From Candidatus Megaera endosymbiont of Mesostigma viride (GTDB taxonomy: Bacteria > Pseudomonadota > Alphaproteobacteria > Rickettsiales > Rickettsiaceae), in assembly GCA_020410825.1 (NCBI GenBank), contig CP084576.1, positions 1,240,001-1,304,000 of the forward strand: a DNA stretch of 64,000 nucleotides. Direction: 5' to 3'. Positions 1 through 10,261 of the stretch are shown here, in pieces (the first letter of the stretch is position 1; each line of letters opens with the position of its first letter). Under the pieces are notes generated by a model. The model saw only the letters and a program-made list of their open reading frames with translations, was not told where the DNA came from and did no database searches. The translations under genes were made by a program, and so were the position numbers.

Positions 1-370
1 CGAGGTTAAAGAAATTGCAATTACTGATGCGTGGGCAAGAAAATCCATGTCGCCAAATAACAATTCAGCAGCCTATATGAAAATTAGTAATCCTACTGAT
101 AAAGATATTGTGATAATTGGTGCTTCAGCTTCAACGATTGCCAATAATGTGGAACTGCACAAGAGTTTTGTAGATGAAAAAGGGGTTAGTAGGATGACAT
201 CTATCGACAAAATAGTAGTACCAGCTAAAACCTCTATAGAACTTATGCCGGGAGCTACTCATATCATGCTTTTTGATTTAAAGAAGTCTTTAAACGTAGG
301 AGATAAGTTCGAGATTGAAGTGAAAATTGAAGGTCAAGCTCCTTTATCTGTTACAACGGAAGTAAAATAG
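1..370 (+). CDS. PCu(A)C-family periplasmic copper chaperone, 5' end outside the window
   Basis: The reading frame is open from base 2, so the true start lies upstream and only the mature domain is seen. The visible protein begins with a segment ending in DAWAR, followed by a Ser-Pro/Asn-rich turn and an AAYMKI strand, as in the DUF461/PCu(A)C family. The copper-binding Met/His set is present: a His in VELH, a Met in SRMTS, and THIM. The spacing from the SRM methionine to the His of HIM is 21 residues, matching the family pattern MX21HXM. The family delivers Cu(I) to the CuA site of cytochrome c oxidase in the periplasm. The C-terminus looks complete, ending in a beta-strand after the LKKSLNVGD loop. 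The signal peptide cannot be seen. The Met at base 47 is internal and should not be taken as the start. Confidence 0.85.
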   Translation, partial: EVKEIAITDAWARKSMSPNNNSAAYMKISNPTDKDIVIIGASASTIANNVELHKSFVDEKGVSRMTSIDKIVVPAKTSIELMPGATHIMLFDLKKSLNVGDKFEIEVKIEGQAPLSVTTEVK

Positions 371-439
371 GTTTCTGTAAATACGCAATGCTTTTAGAGT
401 TTTGTTCTTTTGTTTTTTATTACATAAGTTAATATCTGA

Positions 440-453
440 GTCAAAACTCTAAA
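440..453. repeat. Candidate left terminal inverted repeat of the IS5-type element
   Basis: GTCAAAACTCTAAA here is the exact reverse complement of bases 27483-27496, which follow the detached C-terminal end of the same transposase gene. The two sites are therefore placed as the outer ends of one element of about 1.6 kb, minus the material between the IS982 copies. A caution: 12 of these bases also occur inverted at 393-404, so the motif may be dispersed and not strictly a transposon end. The 393-404/442-453 pair could form a 12-bp hairpin just after the copper chaperone gene. Confidence 0.45.
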
Positions 454-534
454 CTCCTTAAAAAATAAGTTATTTTCTGTCACAAATTGCGTACAGAATC
501 CCTCAGAAAATGCTATAATTGACGCATAAAGCTA

Positions 535-1728
535 ATGGATTTTGAAAAAATTATGCCTATAGAAGATATTACTTTTTTCCAAAAACAAGAAAGGTTGTTT
601 GGAGAGAAATTGTCAACAAAATTAAATTCTAAAAACAAATTATATAAACTAAGAGATTGGATAAATTAGTCTGAAGTTGAAGTGCTGGCATTACCTAATA
701 TTGAAAATCAAGCAATTTGGTAGAAACAAGAAAGATCATAGAGTAATGCTAGTACTATCAATGCTTCAAGCTACGTATAACGGTTCTGATTCATATACGG
801 CGGAAGAATTAAAGGAAAATATTTATTGGCAATATTTTTGTGGTTATGAATATATGAAGCAAGATATTGATGTATCGGAAGTGACTATACGTAGATTCCG
901 TAATGATCTGGGAGAAGAAGAGTGTAATGAGATTTTAAAAGAGCTTTTGCGTATAGGACTCAAGGTCGGTGCGCTCAAAAAACAAGACTTGGAATCAGCG
1001 ATTATAGATACGACTGTACAGATTAAGGACATCAAACATCCACATGATGTACATTTAATGGAGGCCACAAGAGTAAAAGTAGTAGATCTTTGAACGACTT
1101 GGTATTTCGCTTAACGAGACTTATGCCAAAACTTTCAAATATAGAACGATCAATCTATGGAAGTACAAGGAAAATAGTAAAGTAAGGAAACGAAGAAAGA
1201 TAATGATAAGCTTAAAAGTTTGCTTAGGTAGGTTAATTCGTATATGCCAAAGGGGTATAGAAAAATCGAAATTAGAACTATCTGCAGAGGATAGCGCCAT
1301 TTTATCCAGAGTTAAAAATATTTATGCCCAGTCTATATTAAGAAAAAGGATAAGGATATTTATAAAAAAGAGGACAAGATAATTTATAGCTTTCATGCTC
1401 CAGAGGTAGAGTGTATAGGCACGGGTAAACTGAATAAACCTTACGAATTTGGAAATAAAGTTGGGATTGCAGTAAGTAGTCGAGGCAACTTTGTTCTTGG
1501 AGTTAAATCTTTTCATGGTAACCCCCTACAACGGGCGTACTTTAGATCAAATGGTAGCGGAGCTGCGCAAGCTAAGTCCAGAGACTAGTAAAATTTTTGC
1601 AGATCTGTTGGTTACACTGGCCATAACTTCAAAGAGAAAGGCAAGGCTTTTACCGCTAAGACCAAGAAAGCTTTATCAACTGATGACAAAAAGATACAAA
1701 AACGAAGAAGTGCAATTGAACTGATAAT
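535..1728 (+). pseudogene. IS5-type (DUF772/DDE) transposase, N-terminal and central part, decayed
   Basis: The protein pieces, read across frames, follow the order of an IS5-superfamily transposase. ATG 535 opens an N-terminal segment ending LYKLRDWIN, stopped by TAG at 667. A central helical piece follows at 677-1093 (VTIRRFRNDLG, then the first catalytic Asp region IIDTTVQ). Next come broken central pieces around 1110-1480, and a segment at 1491-1724 with the HGNPYNGRTLDQ-like element written across a frameshift. Several stops and frameshifts make it non-functional. In the last frame the coding sense reaches KRRSAIELII at 1729 and is then cut by an IS982-family element. The expected continuation (HLKNFGRMGRNYLKG) is found at 27163. 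Exact subgroup within IS5 not determined. Confidence 0.8.
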
Positions 1729-1730
1729 AC

Positions 1731-2716
1731 ACCAGTTTCGCATTAGAAAGTTAAAAATTTTGCAAGTGCAAAAGGGATTTGATAGATGGTTTATTGTCTG
1801 ATAATTGATAGCTGATGAGGGCAGCAACCATATGAACAAAAGCATTTGTAACCGATCTATGTCTTGAATGCTCAAATTTGCCTAGCAATTTGATTTTGCC
1901 GAAGACTGATTCTATTAATGCTCGTTTGAGTAATAATATTTTATCAATCAAAGACATAAACTTATTTTTCATATTTTTCTTCACTTTGGTGATTATAAAG
2001 ATTCCTTGTTCTAAAAGCTCTCTGAATAATTCTTGAGAGATATAGCCTCTATCGCCAAAAACCTTGCCAAACAAACCTTTAATCATAAGCTTTAATTGCG
2101 CTCTATCATCTTTATTACCGGAGCTAAACGATGCTTTGATTATGCCGCCTCTTTGATTGATCAATAAATGCAATTTTAAGCCGTAAAATCAACCTTTTGT
2201 CGTCTTGCTACGCACTGCAATTCCTGCAAAAACTCTGTGCATAGAAATACGATAACGTTTACACACCTCAAGGCTACTTGAGTCAATAAAAGATATGCCG
2301 TCGCATTTATCCATAATAGAGTTGAGCATTAACACTAACAGTGGTAGATATGAGCTGATTAGTTTGATGAATTGGCAGTAACTAACTCCCCTAAAATCCC
2401 GCTGGTGATAAATCCAGATTTGCTTTAGATAGTAGTTTTTAAAACAGTCATAGGATGATTGCCAATATCCTATGATTATTGTTATAATCTCGCTTCTATT
2501 AAGCCTGCCCTGACCAGCCTGTTTTATTATTGTTATTTGCAATCAAACCTGTCTTGTTATCTAATTCTTTTAAAAAGTCATCGACGTGGCAATATATTTC
2601 TGTAAAATCCATTTTCATAGGTTATTTCTGTTATTTTGTAAAATGAAGTAACCTATAACCTACTTGTTTACTGCTGTACACCTAACTTTCTAATGCGAAA
2701 CTCGCGTTTATTAGGT
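1731..2716 (-). mobile_element. IS982-family insertion sequence, copy 1
   Basis: The element begins ACC and ends GGT, as usual for IS982. Near-end inverted repeats of 20 bp (AGTTTCGCATTAGAAAGTTA at 1734-1753 and its reverse complement at 2683-2702) match perfectly. The right-hand end carries 14 further bases outside the repeat. The same sequence is present at 26178-27162 in the same orientation; the only difference I see is one extra C at about 2513. It sits inside the IS5-type transposase gene. I see no convincing target duplication between its two own flanks. Confidence 0.85.
1751..2618 (-). pseudogene. IS982-family transposase, inactivated (frameshift plus TGA)
   Basis: The protein has the IS982 layout: an N-terminal GRLNRSEIITIIIGYWQS segment, the SYCQFIKL helix, the first Asp in ISFIDSSSLEVC, the second Asp in VFGDRGYIS and a Glu in RALIESVFGKIK. 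Two lesions are visible: a one-base insertion at about 2513 that breaks the N-terminal frame, and an in-frame TGA at 2189-2191 where the family has Trp (KGWFYG). The second copy has the same TGA but not the insertion. The product should be inactive. Confidence 0.85.
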
Positions 2717-3383
2717 TGCAAAGTTAAGAAGTATAAGAGAAAGCAGTTCACGCAGTAGTTTCCAAATATTTATGCGTTATGTTTTTTGGTAAAGAATTCT
2801 GAACCCCGATTGGGAATATACATTCTCTATAGATTATATATTCTGGGCAGGAAATTTATAATTTGCTCAGTTAATATACTGCAATTCCTATACTACTTCA
2901 GTTTCTTATTAAAACTTTTATTACTATAAAAAATGGAAGAACTTAATTAATTTTATACTTTTTAAGTTTTGTTAGTAAAGAAAGTTTATAAATAAAGTAT
3001 TCTAAGGAGTAACAAATAACTATGGAACTATTACAGGCGGTTTTTATGGTTTAAAGCCCTTTGTAATTATTATAATTGGCAACGGGTTGGCAAATACAAA
3101 GCTTACTTCAGATAATTGTAGGGAGAAGACAAAAGTCTCCTTAAGTTATTGTTTATTAATAAAAGCTATTTAGGGTGGTGCATACTTTAGCCATTATAAA
3201 ATTGTATTATAGAGCTAATCCTCACCTTAAGAAAAAACATGTAAAATTTACAGATAATTAGTAAAAATCAAACTAAAGTCGAAGGAATTTTATCTTTAAT
3301 GCTGACAATTTTAAAGTACTAATCCTAATAAGGATTTATTTTCTTACTAACTAAATAGGTTTTAAAACTTTAAAAATCCGTAA
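2717..3383. other. Gene-poor stretch between IS982 copy 1 and carD
   Basis: No convincing gene. A short open frame from about 3006 reads TNNYGTITGGFYGLKPF and then a hydrophobic run before stopping near 3170. It could be a remnant of a larger protein, but I do not recognise it. At 3321-3336 there is a small hairpin (AATCCT/AGGATT, loop AATA), which might end carD transcription but lacks a good T-tract. The rest is A+T-rich with many stops in all frames. Confidence 0.5.
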
Positions 3384-3887
3384 CTATGCTGCTAATTTTT
3401 CTTTTAGAAGGTCAATTAGTTTAGCAGAGCTTTCAGCTTCTGAAATATTCTCAAGGACAGCTATTTCGGAAGCTAGCCTATTTAAAGCTGACTCATATAT
3501 TGTCCTTTCACTATATGAACGATCGTTATCAACATTTTTGTAAAGATCCCTGACAACCTCAGCAATCGCAGATATTTCTCCAGAATTGATTTTGGTTTCA
3601 TATTCTTGAGCACGCCTACTCCACATCTTGTTACCACGCTTGGGTTTCCCTTGTAGGATTGCATATACTTCATGGATATCGTTTTTATTAATTAGAGTTC
3701 TAAGACCAACTGCAGATGCTCTATTTACAGGAACTCGTAGAATCATTTTGTCTTGAGGAAAAGAAATAACATAAACTTTAAGGCTAATATCGGCAATCAT
3801 TTGAGCTTCGACGTCAACAATTTCTCCGACTCCGTGGGACGGATATACTACTCTTTCACCTACCTTAAATTCGAGATTTTTAGACAT
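3384..3887 (-). CDS. carD: CarD-family RNA polymerase-binding transcription regulator
   Basis: The 167-residue protein opens with FKVGERVVYPSHGVGEIVDVE, the Tudor-like RNA polymerase interaction domain shared by CarD and the Mfd/TRCF N-terminus. This is followed by the DKMILRVPVNRASAVGLR strand pair and a helical DNA-binding C-terminal half (SRRAQEYETKINSG, then helices to the end). CarD binds the polymerase beta subunit and stabilises open promoter complexes, often at rRNA promoters. The length is normal for alphaproteobacteria. ATG at 3887 is preceded on its strand by a GAGGTG Shine-Dalgarno, which supports this start. It lies downstream of ftsK in the same direction, about 84 bp away, and may have its own promoter. 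Confidence 0.92.
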   Translation of the reverse strand: MSKNLEFKVGERVVYPSHGVGEIVDVEAQMIADISLKVYVISFPQDKMILRVPVNRASAVGLRTLINKNDIHEVYAILQGKPKRGNKMWSRRAQEYETKINSGEISAIAEVVRDLYKNVDNDRSYSERTIYESALNRLASEIAVLENISEAESSAKLIDLLKEKLAA

Positions 3888-3971
3888 TCACACCTCATTT
3901 TTAATAGAATCGATTGCTAAGGATTATATCATATTTATATAAGAAATAAAAGCGCTTAATTAATAAACAAA

Positions 3972-6218
3972 TTAATCCTCTGGTAATAAAACCTCCCTTT
4001 TACCGGAGTGGTTAGGGGGGGAAAGGATACCATTTTTTTCCATTTCTTCAACAATACTTGCAGCGCGATTATACCCAATTCGAAGGGATCTTTGAATATA
4101 ACTGATTGAAGCTTTCTTTTCATTCCTGACAATATTTAATGCTTGCTTATACATATCGTCATTATCTGATTCACCTAGTTCATCAGCAGCAAAATCCTCT
4201 TCAGATTCAGTAACTGCAGAAATATATTCAGGAACACCAGTACTTCTGAGGAAAGATGTTACCTTTTCTACCTCCTTGTCATCAACAAAAGGTCCGTGGA
4301 CACGAAGTATTCTAGCGCTATTGCCCATATACAGCATATCTCCCATCCCGAGTAATTGTTCAGCTCCCTGTTCACCTAGAATTGTTCTACTGTCGATTTT
4401 TGAAGTTACTTTGAAACTAATTCTGCTTGGAAAGTTAGCTTTTATTACGCCAGTAATTACATCTACCGATGGTCTTTGAGTTGCCATAATAATGTGAATA
4501 CCAGCAGCCCGTGCCATCTGGGCTAAACGCTGAATAGAAGTTTCGATATCTTTCCCGGCAACAAGCATTAGGTCAGCCATTTCATCAACTATTACTACTA
4601 TAAACGGCATTTTTTGCATATCAATGGGCACAGATTCAAAAACTGGTTTCCCTGTTTCCGGGTCAAAACCAGTTTGTACTCTTCGTTCCAGCACTTTGCC
4701 TTCTTTTACCGCTTCCAGAATTTTTGCATTAAAATTAGCAATATTCCTCACTCCTAAATGAGACATTAAACGATATCTATTTTCCATTTCTTTAACAGCC
4801 CACTTAAGCGCAACTACTGCTTTTCCGGGTTCAGTAACAACAGGGGTCATAAGGTGAGGTATATTATCATAAGAAGATAATTCAAGCATTTTAGGATCAA
4901 TCATTATCATTCTACATTCGGCGGGAGTGTATTTATAAAGTAAGGACATTATCATAGCGTTAATAGCAACCGATTTACCCGAACCGGTTGTTCCCGCTAC
5001 AAGCAGGTGAGGCATTTTGGCCAGATCAGCTACTAAAGGCCGTCCGCTAAGATCCTTGCCAAGAATAATAGGTAATATTACGTTCTGATCCTGGAATTCT
5101 TCTGTTTCAACTAGCTCCTTTAAACGAAAAAACATACGCTGTTTATTAGGCAGCTCAATACCCAGAGCGTTTCTGCCTGGTATAACTGCAATACGGGTAG
5201 AATGAGCCGATAATGAACGGGCGATATCATCGGACAATCCTATTACTCTTGATGATTTAGTACCGGCTGCCGGTTCAAATTCATACATCGTTACTACCGG
5301 ACCTTGTCTTATATCTATAACTTTTCCTTTGACGCCGAAATCACCGAGAACAGCTAAAAGTTCCTCAGCCTTGGCTTCTAATTCCGTAGGTGATTGGAAT
5401 TTAATGTTATGGTTACTTGCTTCATCTAATAAGTCCACAGGGGGTAAAACACCTGCATCTTGTTCTATACGCTGAACCTCACTCTTTATAGGACTCGGTA
5501 TTACTTGGAGTTTGTCCCCAATAATTGGTATTACACGGCTAACTTCAGGGCTGCTACCGTTCCCGGTAATGATAGGTTCTTTAATAATTTTTGACGGGAT
5601 TTTAGCAGGATTAGCTAATTTAATTTTATTGAAAGAAAATTTTGGAATTTTTACTAGTGCCGTTATTTTAACCCACAAGCTTTTTAAATAGAGAGTGAAT
5701 TTAACATAAGAAGTAAATTTGATGCCAAGTGCTAATATTAAGAATAATGTTGAAAGTAAGAAGGTAGCTGGAATTATTAATTGTTGAAATTCAGCTAAAT
5801 CTAAATATTTAATACTCATGTTAAACAAGTAAATTCCAAATGCCCCGCCTCCATTTGCCGGAAGATAACTTATTTTGAGGCCACTTAAAGCCACCGAAAT
5901 ACAAGATATAGCCATTATTAATGAAATGATCTTTAAACTTTTCCAGCTTAATATTTCATTCTTGTAAATTAGATAAGACCAGACAATAAATGACAATGGA
6001 ATAATAAAAGATGCAACTCCAAAAAGTTGATAAAATATATCAGCTAGATAAGAACCAAAATAACCTAGTAAGTTCCTTGGTTCATTTAACGTAGAAAGAT
6101 TTAGCGATGGATCAGTATCACTATAAGAACCAAGAGAAAGAAGCAGTAACACTGCCAGGAATAATAGGGTAGTAGCCCTTACTTTACTGTATAAAAATAT
6201 TTTTTTTAGCATGCACAC
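3972..6218 (-). CDS. ftsK: DNA translocase FtsK
   Basis: The 748-residue protein has the FtsK three-part plan. Residues about 1-170 hold four or more membrane segments that anchor it at the septum. A shorter than usual low-complexity linker spans about 190-260. The RecA-like motor follows, with Walker A GTTGSGKS near 409-416 and Walker [13 protein letters not shown] near 540-550. The C-terminal gamma winged helix (about 680-740, [20 protein letters not shown]) reads KOPS sites and activates XerCD. FtsK pumps the chromosome terminus through the closing septum and helps dimer resolution. The short linker is in line with other rickettsial FtsK proteins. The start ATG near 6218 gives MCMLKK; the Met at residue 3 is an equally possible start. 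Confidence 0.96.
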   Translation of the reverse strand: MCMLKKIFLYSKVRATTLLFLAVLLLLSLGSYSDTDPSLNLSTLNEPRNLLGYFGSYLADIFYQLFGVASFIIPLSFIVWSYLIYKNEILSWKSLKIISLIMAISCISVALSGLKISYLPANGGGAFGIYLFNMSIKYLDLAEFQQLIIPATFLLSTLFLILALGIKFTSYVKFTLYLKSLWVKITALVKIPKFSFNKIKLANPAKIPSKIIKEPIITGNGSSPEVSRVIPIIGDKLQVIPSPIKSEVQRIEQDAGVLPPVDLLDEASNHNIKFQSPTELEAKAEELLAVLGDFGVKGKVIDIRQGPVVTMYEFEPAAGTKSSRVIGLSDDIARSLSAHSTRIAVIPGRNALGIELPNKQRMFFRLKELVETEEFQDQNVILPIILGKDLSGRPLVADLAKMPHLLVAGTTGSGKSVAINAMIMSLLYKYTPAECRMIMIDPKMLELSSYDNIPHLMTPVVTEPGKAVVALKWAVKEMENRYRLMSHLGVRNIANFNAKILEAVKEGKVLERRVQTGFDPETGKPVFESVPIDMQKMPFIVVIVDEMADLMLVAGKDIETSIQRLAQMARAAGIHIIMATQRPSVDVITGVIKANFPSRISFKVTSKIDSRTILGEQGAEQLLGMGDMLYMGNSARILRVHGPFVDDKEVEKVTSFLRSTGVPEYISAVTESEEDFAADELGESDNDDMYKQALNIVRNEKKASISYIQRSLRIGYNRAASIVEEMEKNGILSPPNHSGKREVLLPED

Positions 6219-6301
6219 TAATTATTACATAAATGTGCTATATTTATACCATTTATAAACGCTAAAGAAAATAACAAATTCAGCAATAATCCCTTAAGCT
6301 A

Positions 6302-6910
6302 TTAGTGTTGAAAAAGCTTTTCAATGCTAATAACTAATCTTTTTATAGCTTTAGACCGATGGCTAACCTGATTTTTTATTTTTATCCCTAGTTCTGCTAA
6401 AGTTTCAGTATAACCTTCGGGAATAAAAATTGGATCAAAACCAAAACCTTCAGCCCCCCTAGCTGGAAAGGTTATATAACCATAGCTTTGTGCTTCAGAA
6501 ACTATAAAATTTCTTGTTTCCGGCAGGTATAAACATATCGCCGTTTGAAAATATGCTTTGTGGGTATCATAGTTAGGAAGGAGTTTTTCTAATTCAGCAA
6601 ATGCGTTATTTAAGCTGCCGCATTTTTCTAGGAAATTTTTAGTCTTGACCCCGGGGAAACCATTTAAGGCCTCTATGCATAAACCGGAATCATCACAAAT
6701 GGTAGGTAGTTTTGTATGTTCAACATAATACAGTGCTTTGTGCTTTGCATTTTCTAAAAAACTATCGTAAGGCTCATCCGGTTCTTTTATAAAATTATCT
6801 TCTAAAGTCTCAATCGAGAAGCTAGATAGTTTAGAACTTTTTATAAGCTCTTTGATTTCTAGAATTTTACCTTTATTGGTAGAGGCAACAAAAAACTTTT
6901 TTATCATCAT
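6302..6910 (-). CDS. rdgB: XTP/dITP pyrophosphatase (RdgB/HAM1 family)
   Basis: The 202-residue protein starts VASTNKGKILEIKEL, the nucleotide-binding signature of the HAM1 fold, and has the DDSGLCIEALNGFPGVKTK segment with the catalytic Asp pair. FGFDPIF, which forms the base pocket, and the C-terminal SHRSKAIKRL motif are also present. The enzyme hydrolyses deaminated purine triphosphates (ITP, XTP) to monophosphates, keeping them out of DNA and RNA. It starts MMIKK; either Met could be used. The next gene, a glycosyltransferase on the same strand, ends 10 bp before this start, so the two are probably cotranscribed. Confidence 0.94.
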   Translation of the reverse strand: MMIKKFFVASTNKGKILEIKELIKSSKLSSFSIETLEDNFIKEPDEPYDSFLENAKHKALYYVEHTKLPTICDDSGLCIEALNGFPGVKTKNFLEKCGSLNNAFAELEKLLPNYDTHKAYFQTAICLYLPETRNFIVSEAQSYGYITFPARGAEGFGFDPIFIPEGYTETLAELGIKIKNQVSHRSKAIKRLVISIEKLFQH

Positions 6911-6920
6911 TTACTTAAAA

Positions 6921-7946
6921 TCAGCTTTTTTGAATAATTATCTTTAATGTGGCTGCAAGCCTATCTGCAATAATTTTTTTATCGTAATAAGTGGTAATCT
7001 TACTGTAGGCTGTGTCTATTAATTCTTGTGCCTTAAGCGGGTTATCTATAAGATAGGCGATATTGTCAGCTAATCCCTGATTTGAAGCTGTATTTGTAAT
7101 TAAAGCGTCACTACCTGCTTCAAAAATTTGGGATGCTCCAGCAGTCTTTGTCGCAACGATAGGCACTTGATGACTCATTGCCTCTAAGGCCACAATACCA
7201 AAAGTTTCAAAAACTGAAGGGATGCAGAAAATATCTACAGTTTTAAAAAAACTCTCTTTATCATTTACCCATCCAATAAACTCAACATTTTTATCAATAT
7301 TAAGCCCACGTGCAAGTTTCCTAAGTTGAATTTCTAGTGGTCCAGCCCCTCCAATGAGCAATTTAACGTGGTATTTCTTATCCCTTAGTATACTTATAGC
7401 TTCTATTAAATAATTGAATCCTTTTTCCGGTACGAACCTACCAAGAGCCCCTATAACATATTCGGTTTTTTTTTGACTGAAATTATTTAGCCTCCTTGGA
7501 GGAGTGTTTATCATATTCGGAACAATAAATATCTGGGACTCAGGATACCCGCTATTAATTAAATGTTGCTTGAGCAGTTGATCTAAGGCAATTATATAAT
7601 TACATTTTAAGATATGCCGAGTACTGTAAGAATGAGTAATGCCTATTATAGGCGTACCTTCTACACGTGTACCATAAGCAAAATTAACTGCTCTTCCCCC
7701 ATGAACTATTATCACATCCGGTCTGTAAAATAATATTAGTAATTTCAAATATATTTTAGAAAGGATACACCACGGAAATAAATTGGGGAGTTTTAAAGAA
7801 CTAATTTTTTTATTGTTAATCTTCGCAAACAAACTGGTTATGTTGACTACCTCATGCCCCTTTAAGGTTAAAGCGCTATAATAGTCCAAGAAGGCCTGCT
7901 CCGCACCGCCAAGTTTCCTGTTCATTATAATATTAAAGATTTTCAT
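6921..7946 (-). CDS. Glycosyltransferase family 4-like (GT-B fold)
   Basis: The 341-residue protein has the GT-B architecture of family 4. The N-terminal Rossmann half opens with NRKLGGAEQAFLDYYSAL (acceptor side). The C-terminal half carries GALGRFVPEKGFNYLIEAI, GGAGPLEIQLRKLA and FIGWVNDKESFFKTVDIFCIPS. The E-x7-E donor-binding motif appears in SVFETFGIVALEAMSH. Such enzymes transfer a sugar from a nucleotide donor to a glycolipid or polysaccharide acceptor at the cytoplasmic face of the membrane. Donor and acceptor cannot be named here, and no sugar-synthesis genes flank it. It lies upstream of rdgB on the same strand. A role in envelope glycan synthesis is likely but is inference. Confidence 0.88.
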   Translation of the reverse strand: MKIFNIIMNRKLGGAEQAFLDYYSALTLKGHEVVNITSLFAKINNKKISSLKLPNLFPWCILSKIYLKLLILFYRPDVIIVHGGRAVNFAYGTRVEGTPIIGITHSYSTRHILKCNYIIALDQLLKQHLINSGYPESQIFIVPNMINTPPRRLNNFSQKKTEYVIGALGRFVPEKGFNYLIEAISILRDKKYHVKLLIGGAGPLEIQLRKLARGLNIDKNVEFIGWVNDKESFFKTVDIFCIPSVFETFGIVALEAMSHQVPIVATKTAGASQIFEAGSDALITNTASNQGLADNIAYLIDNPLKAQELIDTAYSKITTYYDKKIIADRLAATLKIIIQKS

Positions 7947-8051
7947 AAGTCATATTTAGATAAACTTGGACTATAAAAGGCACAGCACCTACTGCTCGTA
8001 ATTAGATAAAACTCTTAAAGTAATGATAAAGCTGATCTTCAAAAAAGATAC

Positions 8052-8912
8052 TTATTTTTTGATCATAAGGCTCGCTTCGTTATCATCAATCCATCTACTT
8101 TCAGCTAGGAGGATTTCAAACTTTTTCTCAGCAATTTTTTTATCTAACTGCGTAGAAGGTTTATTATGTAATTTAGTAAAATGTATACCCGTGTAATCAA
8201 TATCAAGTTCCTTGCATTTTTCTTCTACAGAAAGCACGTTTTTTAATTGATTGTCAACAAAGATTATTTTTCCTGGCTTTAATTTAGATAAACTTAAAAA
8301 CTTGCCAAGTATTTCTCCTTTTGGTCTCTTAGCAGCAAAAATTACGCCCTCTTGAAATATTGGATGGCTACTATCCTTTTTTCTGGGTAATTCCACCTCT
8401 TCGCTTAAATCAATATAATCTAATTCTGCAGATTTTGAAAAATCGATACCAATATCTTTGATGGTTTTAATACGTAAATCAGCTCTGTTTGGGATAATCC
8501 CATAATTACTGGTGTTGCCGCTAGTTAAGGCAAAAACAATAATTCCAGATTTTTGAGCTTTATTAATAAGTTCTGCTATTTCGTGGTCCACTATCATTGG
8601 TTTATAAGAGCTAAGTACTATGCTTTTAAGTCTGGTTGCTTCCTCTTTACCAAGATTTGCTTCGATTTGAGCAAATTTTTGTTTAAAAAACGATTTATGT
8701 TCATGGAGCATAACCTGATCACTGGAGTAAAAAATAACATGCTTCACATCAAGCAAAACCATATCTCCACTTTTTAATTTGGCAATCTCATCTTTGATGA
8801 TACCAATATCCGTTGCTTCTAATACTTCAGCTACTTCAGCCTTCGCATAAAAAGCAAAGAATATAATAAAAACACTAACTGTACTTTTAAGTAAATATAT
8901 AGTTTTGTTCAT
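8052..8912 (-). CDS. DUF2608-type HAD-like exported protein
   Basis: The 286-residue protein has an N-terminal signal peptide (hydrophobic run to AFYAKA, residues 1-25). The rest resembles DUF2608 proteins of Rickettsiales and Legionella, which have a HAD phosphatase-like fold. HAD-like motifs can be traced: motif I is VLLDVKHVIF, where the usual second Asp is replaced; motif II is ALTSGN; a Lys lies in AAKRPKGEIL; and motif IV is IFVDNQLKNV, with one of the two usual acidic residues as Asn. The degenerate motifs leave catalytic activity uncertain. The start overlaps the stop of the GNAT gene by 4 bp (ATGA), so the two are translationally linked and follow queC in one operon. Location is probably periplasmic or secreted. 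Confidence 0.75.
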   Translation of the reverse strand: MNKTIYLLKSTVSVFIIFFAFYAKAEVAEVLEATDIGIIKDEIAKLKSGDMVLLDVKHVIFYSSDQVMLHEHKSFFKQKFAQIEANLGKEEATRLKSIVLSSYKPMIVDHEIAELINKAQKSGIIVFALTSGNTSNYGIIPNRADLRIKTIKDIGIDFSKSAELDYIDLSEEVELPRKKDSSHPIFQEGVIFAAKRPKGEILGKFLSLSKLKPGKIIFVDNQLKNVLSVEEKCKELDIDYTGIHFTKLHNKPSTQLDKKIAEKKFEILLAESRWIDDNEASLMIKK

Positions 8913-9469
8913 ATAAGGACTCTTGCATACATATAATAATCTTTCAACTCTCCTTCGACTAATTCATATTTTCTTAGGCAACCTTCTTTCTGAAAACCAC
9001 ATCGGTCTAAAACTTTTATCGAACGTTCATTAGTTGTAATAACAGTTGCTTGTACCCTAATTATTCCAAGTGTATAATCGGAAAATTTTAGTATAGCTTT
9101 TATAGAACGGAGCATTATTCCCTTACCCCAAAAATTCGGGTCTAAATCATAACTGATTTCAGCTCTGGAATTTGCAAAAGAAATCATGTTAAAACCGGCA
9201 GTACCCACCATTCTATTACTTTCTTTCAGAGCAATAGCCCAATATATACTTCTTTTAGATGAAAACAAGCCACCCCAATAGCTAACTTCTTCAAGTGCTG
9301 CGTCAAAGGTTTTTGGTCTATTTTCATTTGTTAAAAATCCAGCCATTTGATCATTACTCATATAGTCTAAGTAAGCTTGCGCATCTTCTTTAGTAATTTC
9401 TCTCAGAACAATATCACCCAAATCGATTGTTGGAAATGGGCCAAAAAAAGGTTGCACATTCATAATCAC
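8909..9469 (-). CDS. GNAT acetyltransferase, RimJ/RimL type
   Basis: The 186-residue protein has the RimJ/RimL-like GNAT pattern: IVLREITKEDAQAYLDYMSN at the N-terminus, RMVGTAGFNMISFANSRAEISYDLDPNFWGKG in the central strands, and TNERSIKVLDRCGFQKEGCLRKYE at the end. The acetyl-CoA-binding loop is in the FWGKGIMLRSIKAIL region. These enzymes acetylate protein N-termini or small amines; no substrate can be named. The gene starts directly after the queC stop (no gap) and its end overlaps the next gene by 4 bp. MIMN offers two Met starts; the second, two codons in, is also possible. Confidence 0.88.
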   Translation of the reverse strand: MIMNVQPFFGPFPTIDLGDIVLREITKEDAQAYLDYMSNDQMAGFLTNENRPKTFDAALEEVSYWGGLFSSKRSIYWAIALKESNRMVGTAGFNMISFANSRAEISYDLDPNFWGKGIMLRSIKAILKFSDYTLGIIRVQATVITTNERSIKVLDRCGFQKEGCLRKYELVEGELKDYYMYARVLI

Positions 9470-10162
9470 TTAACTCTTAATATATGAAATCTGATCTTGC
9501 ACACTATTCTCCTCAAAAGCCTTAATTCTTACTAAACAGGCAAGACATTTCCCGCATGAATCACCTTCGTTAGTAGGGTTATAACAGGAGATAGTTGTCG
9601 AATAATCTACTCCCATTTTAAGTCCCATGGCAACTATTTCGGTTTTTGTCATATTAATAAGAGGTGCATGGATATTAATTTTATTTCCTTTTACCCCTTC
9701 AGCCGTTGCGAGGTTGGCCATAGTTTCGAAACTCTTGATATATTCAGGACGGCAATCCGGATAATTGGAATAATCGGTTGCATGTACTCCAAGAAATATA
9801 TCACTAATACCTTTTACTTCAGCAAGAGCAAGAGCATAACTTAGAAAAATCGTATTTCTTGCCGGAACATATGTAAGGGGAATTTCATTTCCTAAATCAC
9901 TTGCGCTTTGATAATTCGGTACTTCTATACTATCATCCGTTAAAGCTGATCCGCCAAAATTCTTTAGATCAATATTTATAATTTTGTGTTCTTTTACTTT
10001 GTAGTTTTTAATAAATTCCTGGATTTTTTTGAGCTCAACAATTTGCTTCTGCCCATAATTAAAACTAATTGCGTATATCTCGTAACCCTGTTGTTCTACG
10101 TAAGCTAAAACTGTTGAGGAATCAACTCCTCCACTTACCAATACTATTGCTTTCTTTGTCAT
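9470..10162 (-). CDS. queC: 7-cyano-7-deazaguanine synthase QueC
   Basis: The 230-residue protein has the PP-loop ATP-binding motif [11 protein letters not shown] (residues 7-17), the [13 protein letters not shown] segment, the [17 protein letters not shown] helix, and a C-terminal zinc site made of [20 protein letters not shown] (four Cys). QueC converts 7-carboxy-7-deazaguanine to preQ0 using ATP and ammonia in the queuosine pathway. QueE, which makes its substrate, is encoded about 0.6 kb away at 10797, and Tgt is at 51842. GNAT and DUF2608 genes follow without a gap, which suggests a queC-GNAT-DUF2608 transcript. The length is normal for the family. Confidence 0.96.
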   Translation of the reverse strand: MTKKAIVLVSGGVDSSTVLAYVEQQGYEIYAISFNYGQKQIVELKKIQEFIKNYKVKEHKIINIDLKNFGGSALTDDSIEVPNYQSASDLGNEIPLTYVPARNTIFLSYALALAEVKGISDIFLGVHATDYSNYPDCRPEYIKSFETMANLATAEGVKGNKINIHAPLINMTKTEIVAMGLKMGVDYSTTISCYNPTNEGDSCGKCLACLVRIKAFEENSVQDQISYIKS

Positions 10163-10261
10163 TATTTATCTAACCATATACTATGAATTTAATTCTGTTC
10201 CAGTTTAGGGGATACCTTATAGTTACCTATATAAAAAGTATATATTAATCTTATCATCTCC

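Noticed and set aside
677-1093. A 138-codon frame taken as an intact gene
   Set aside because: It is the middle of the IS5-type transposase; the protein continues in other frames on both sides.
3006-3170. Short frame with GTITGGFYGLKPF after IS982 copy 1
   Set aside because: Too short, no clear family, no good start. Kept only as a possible remnant.
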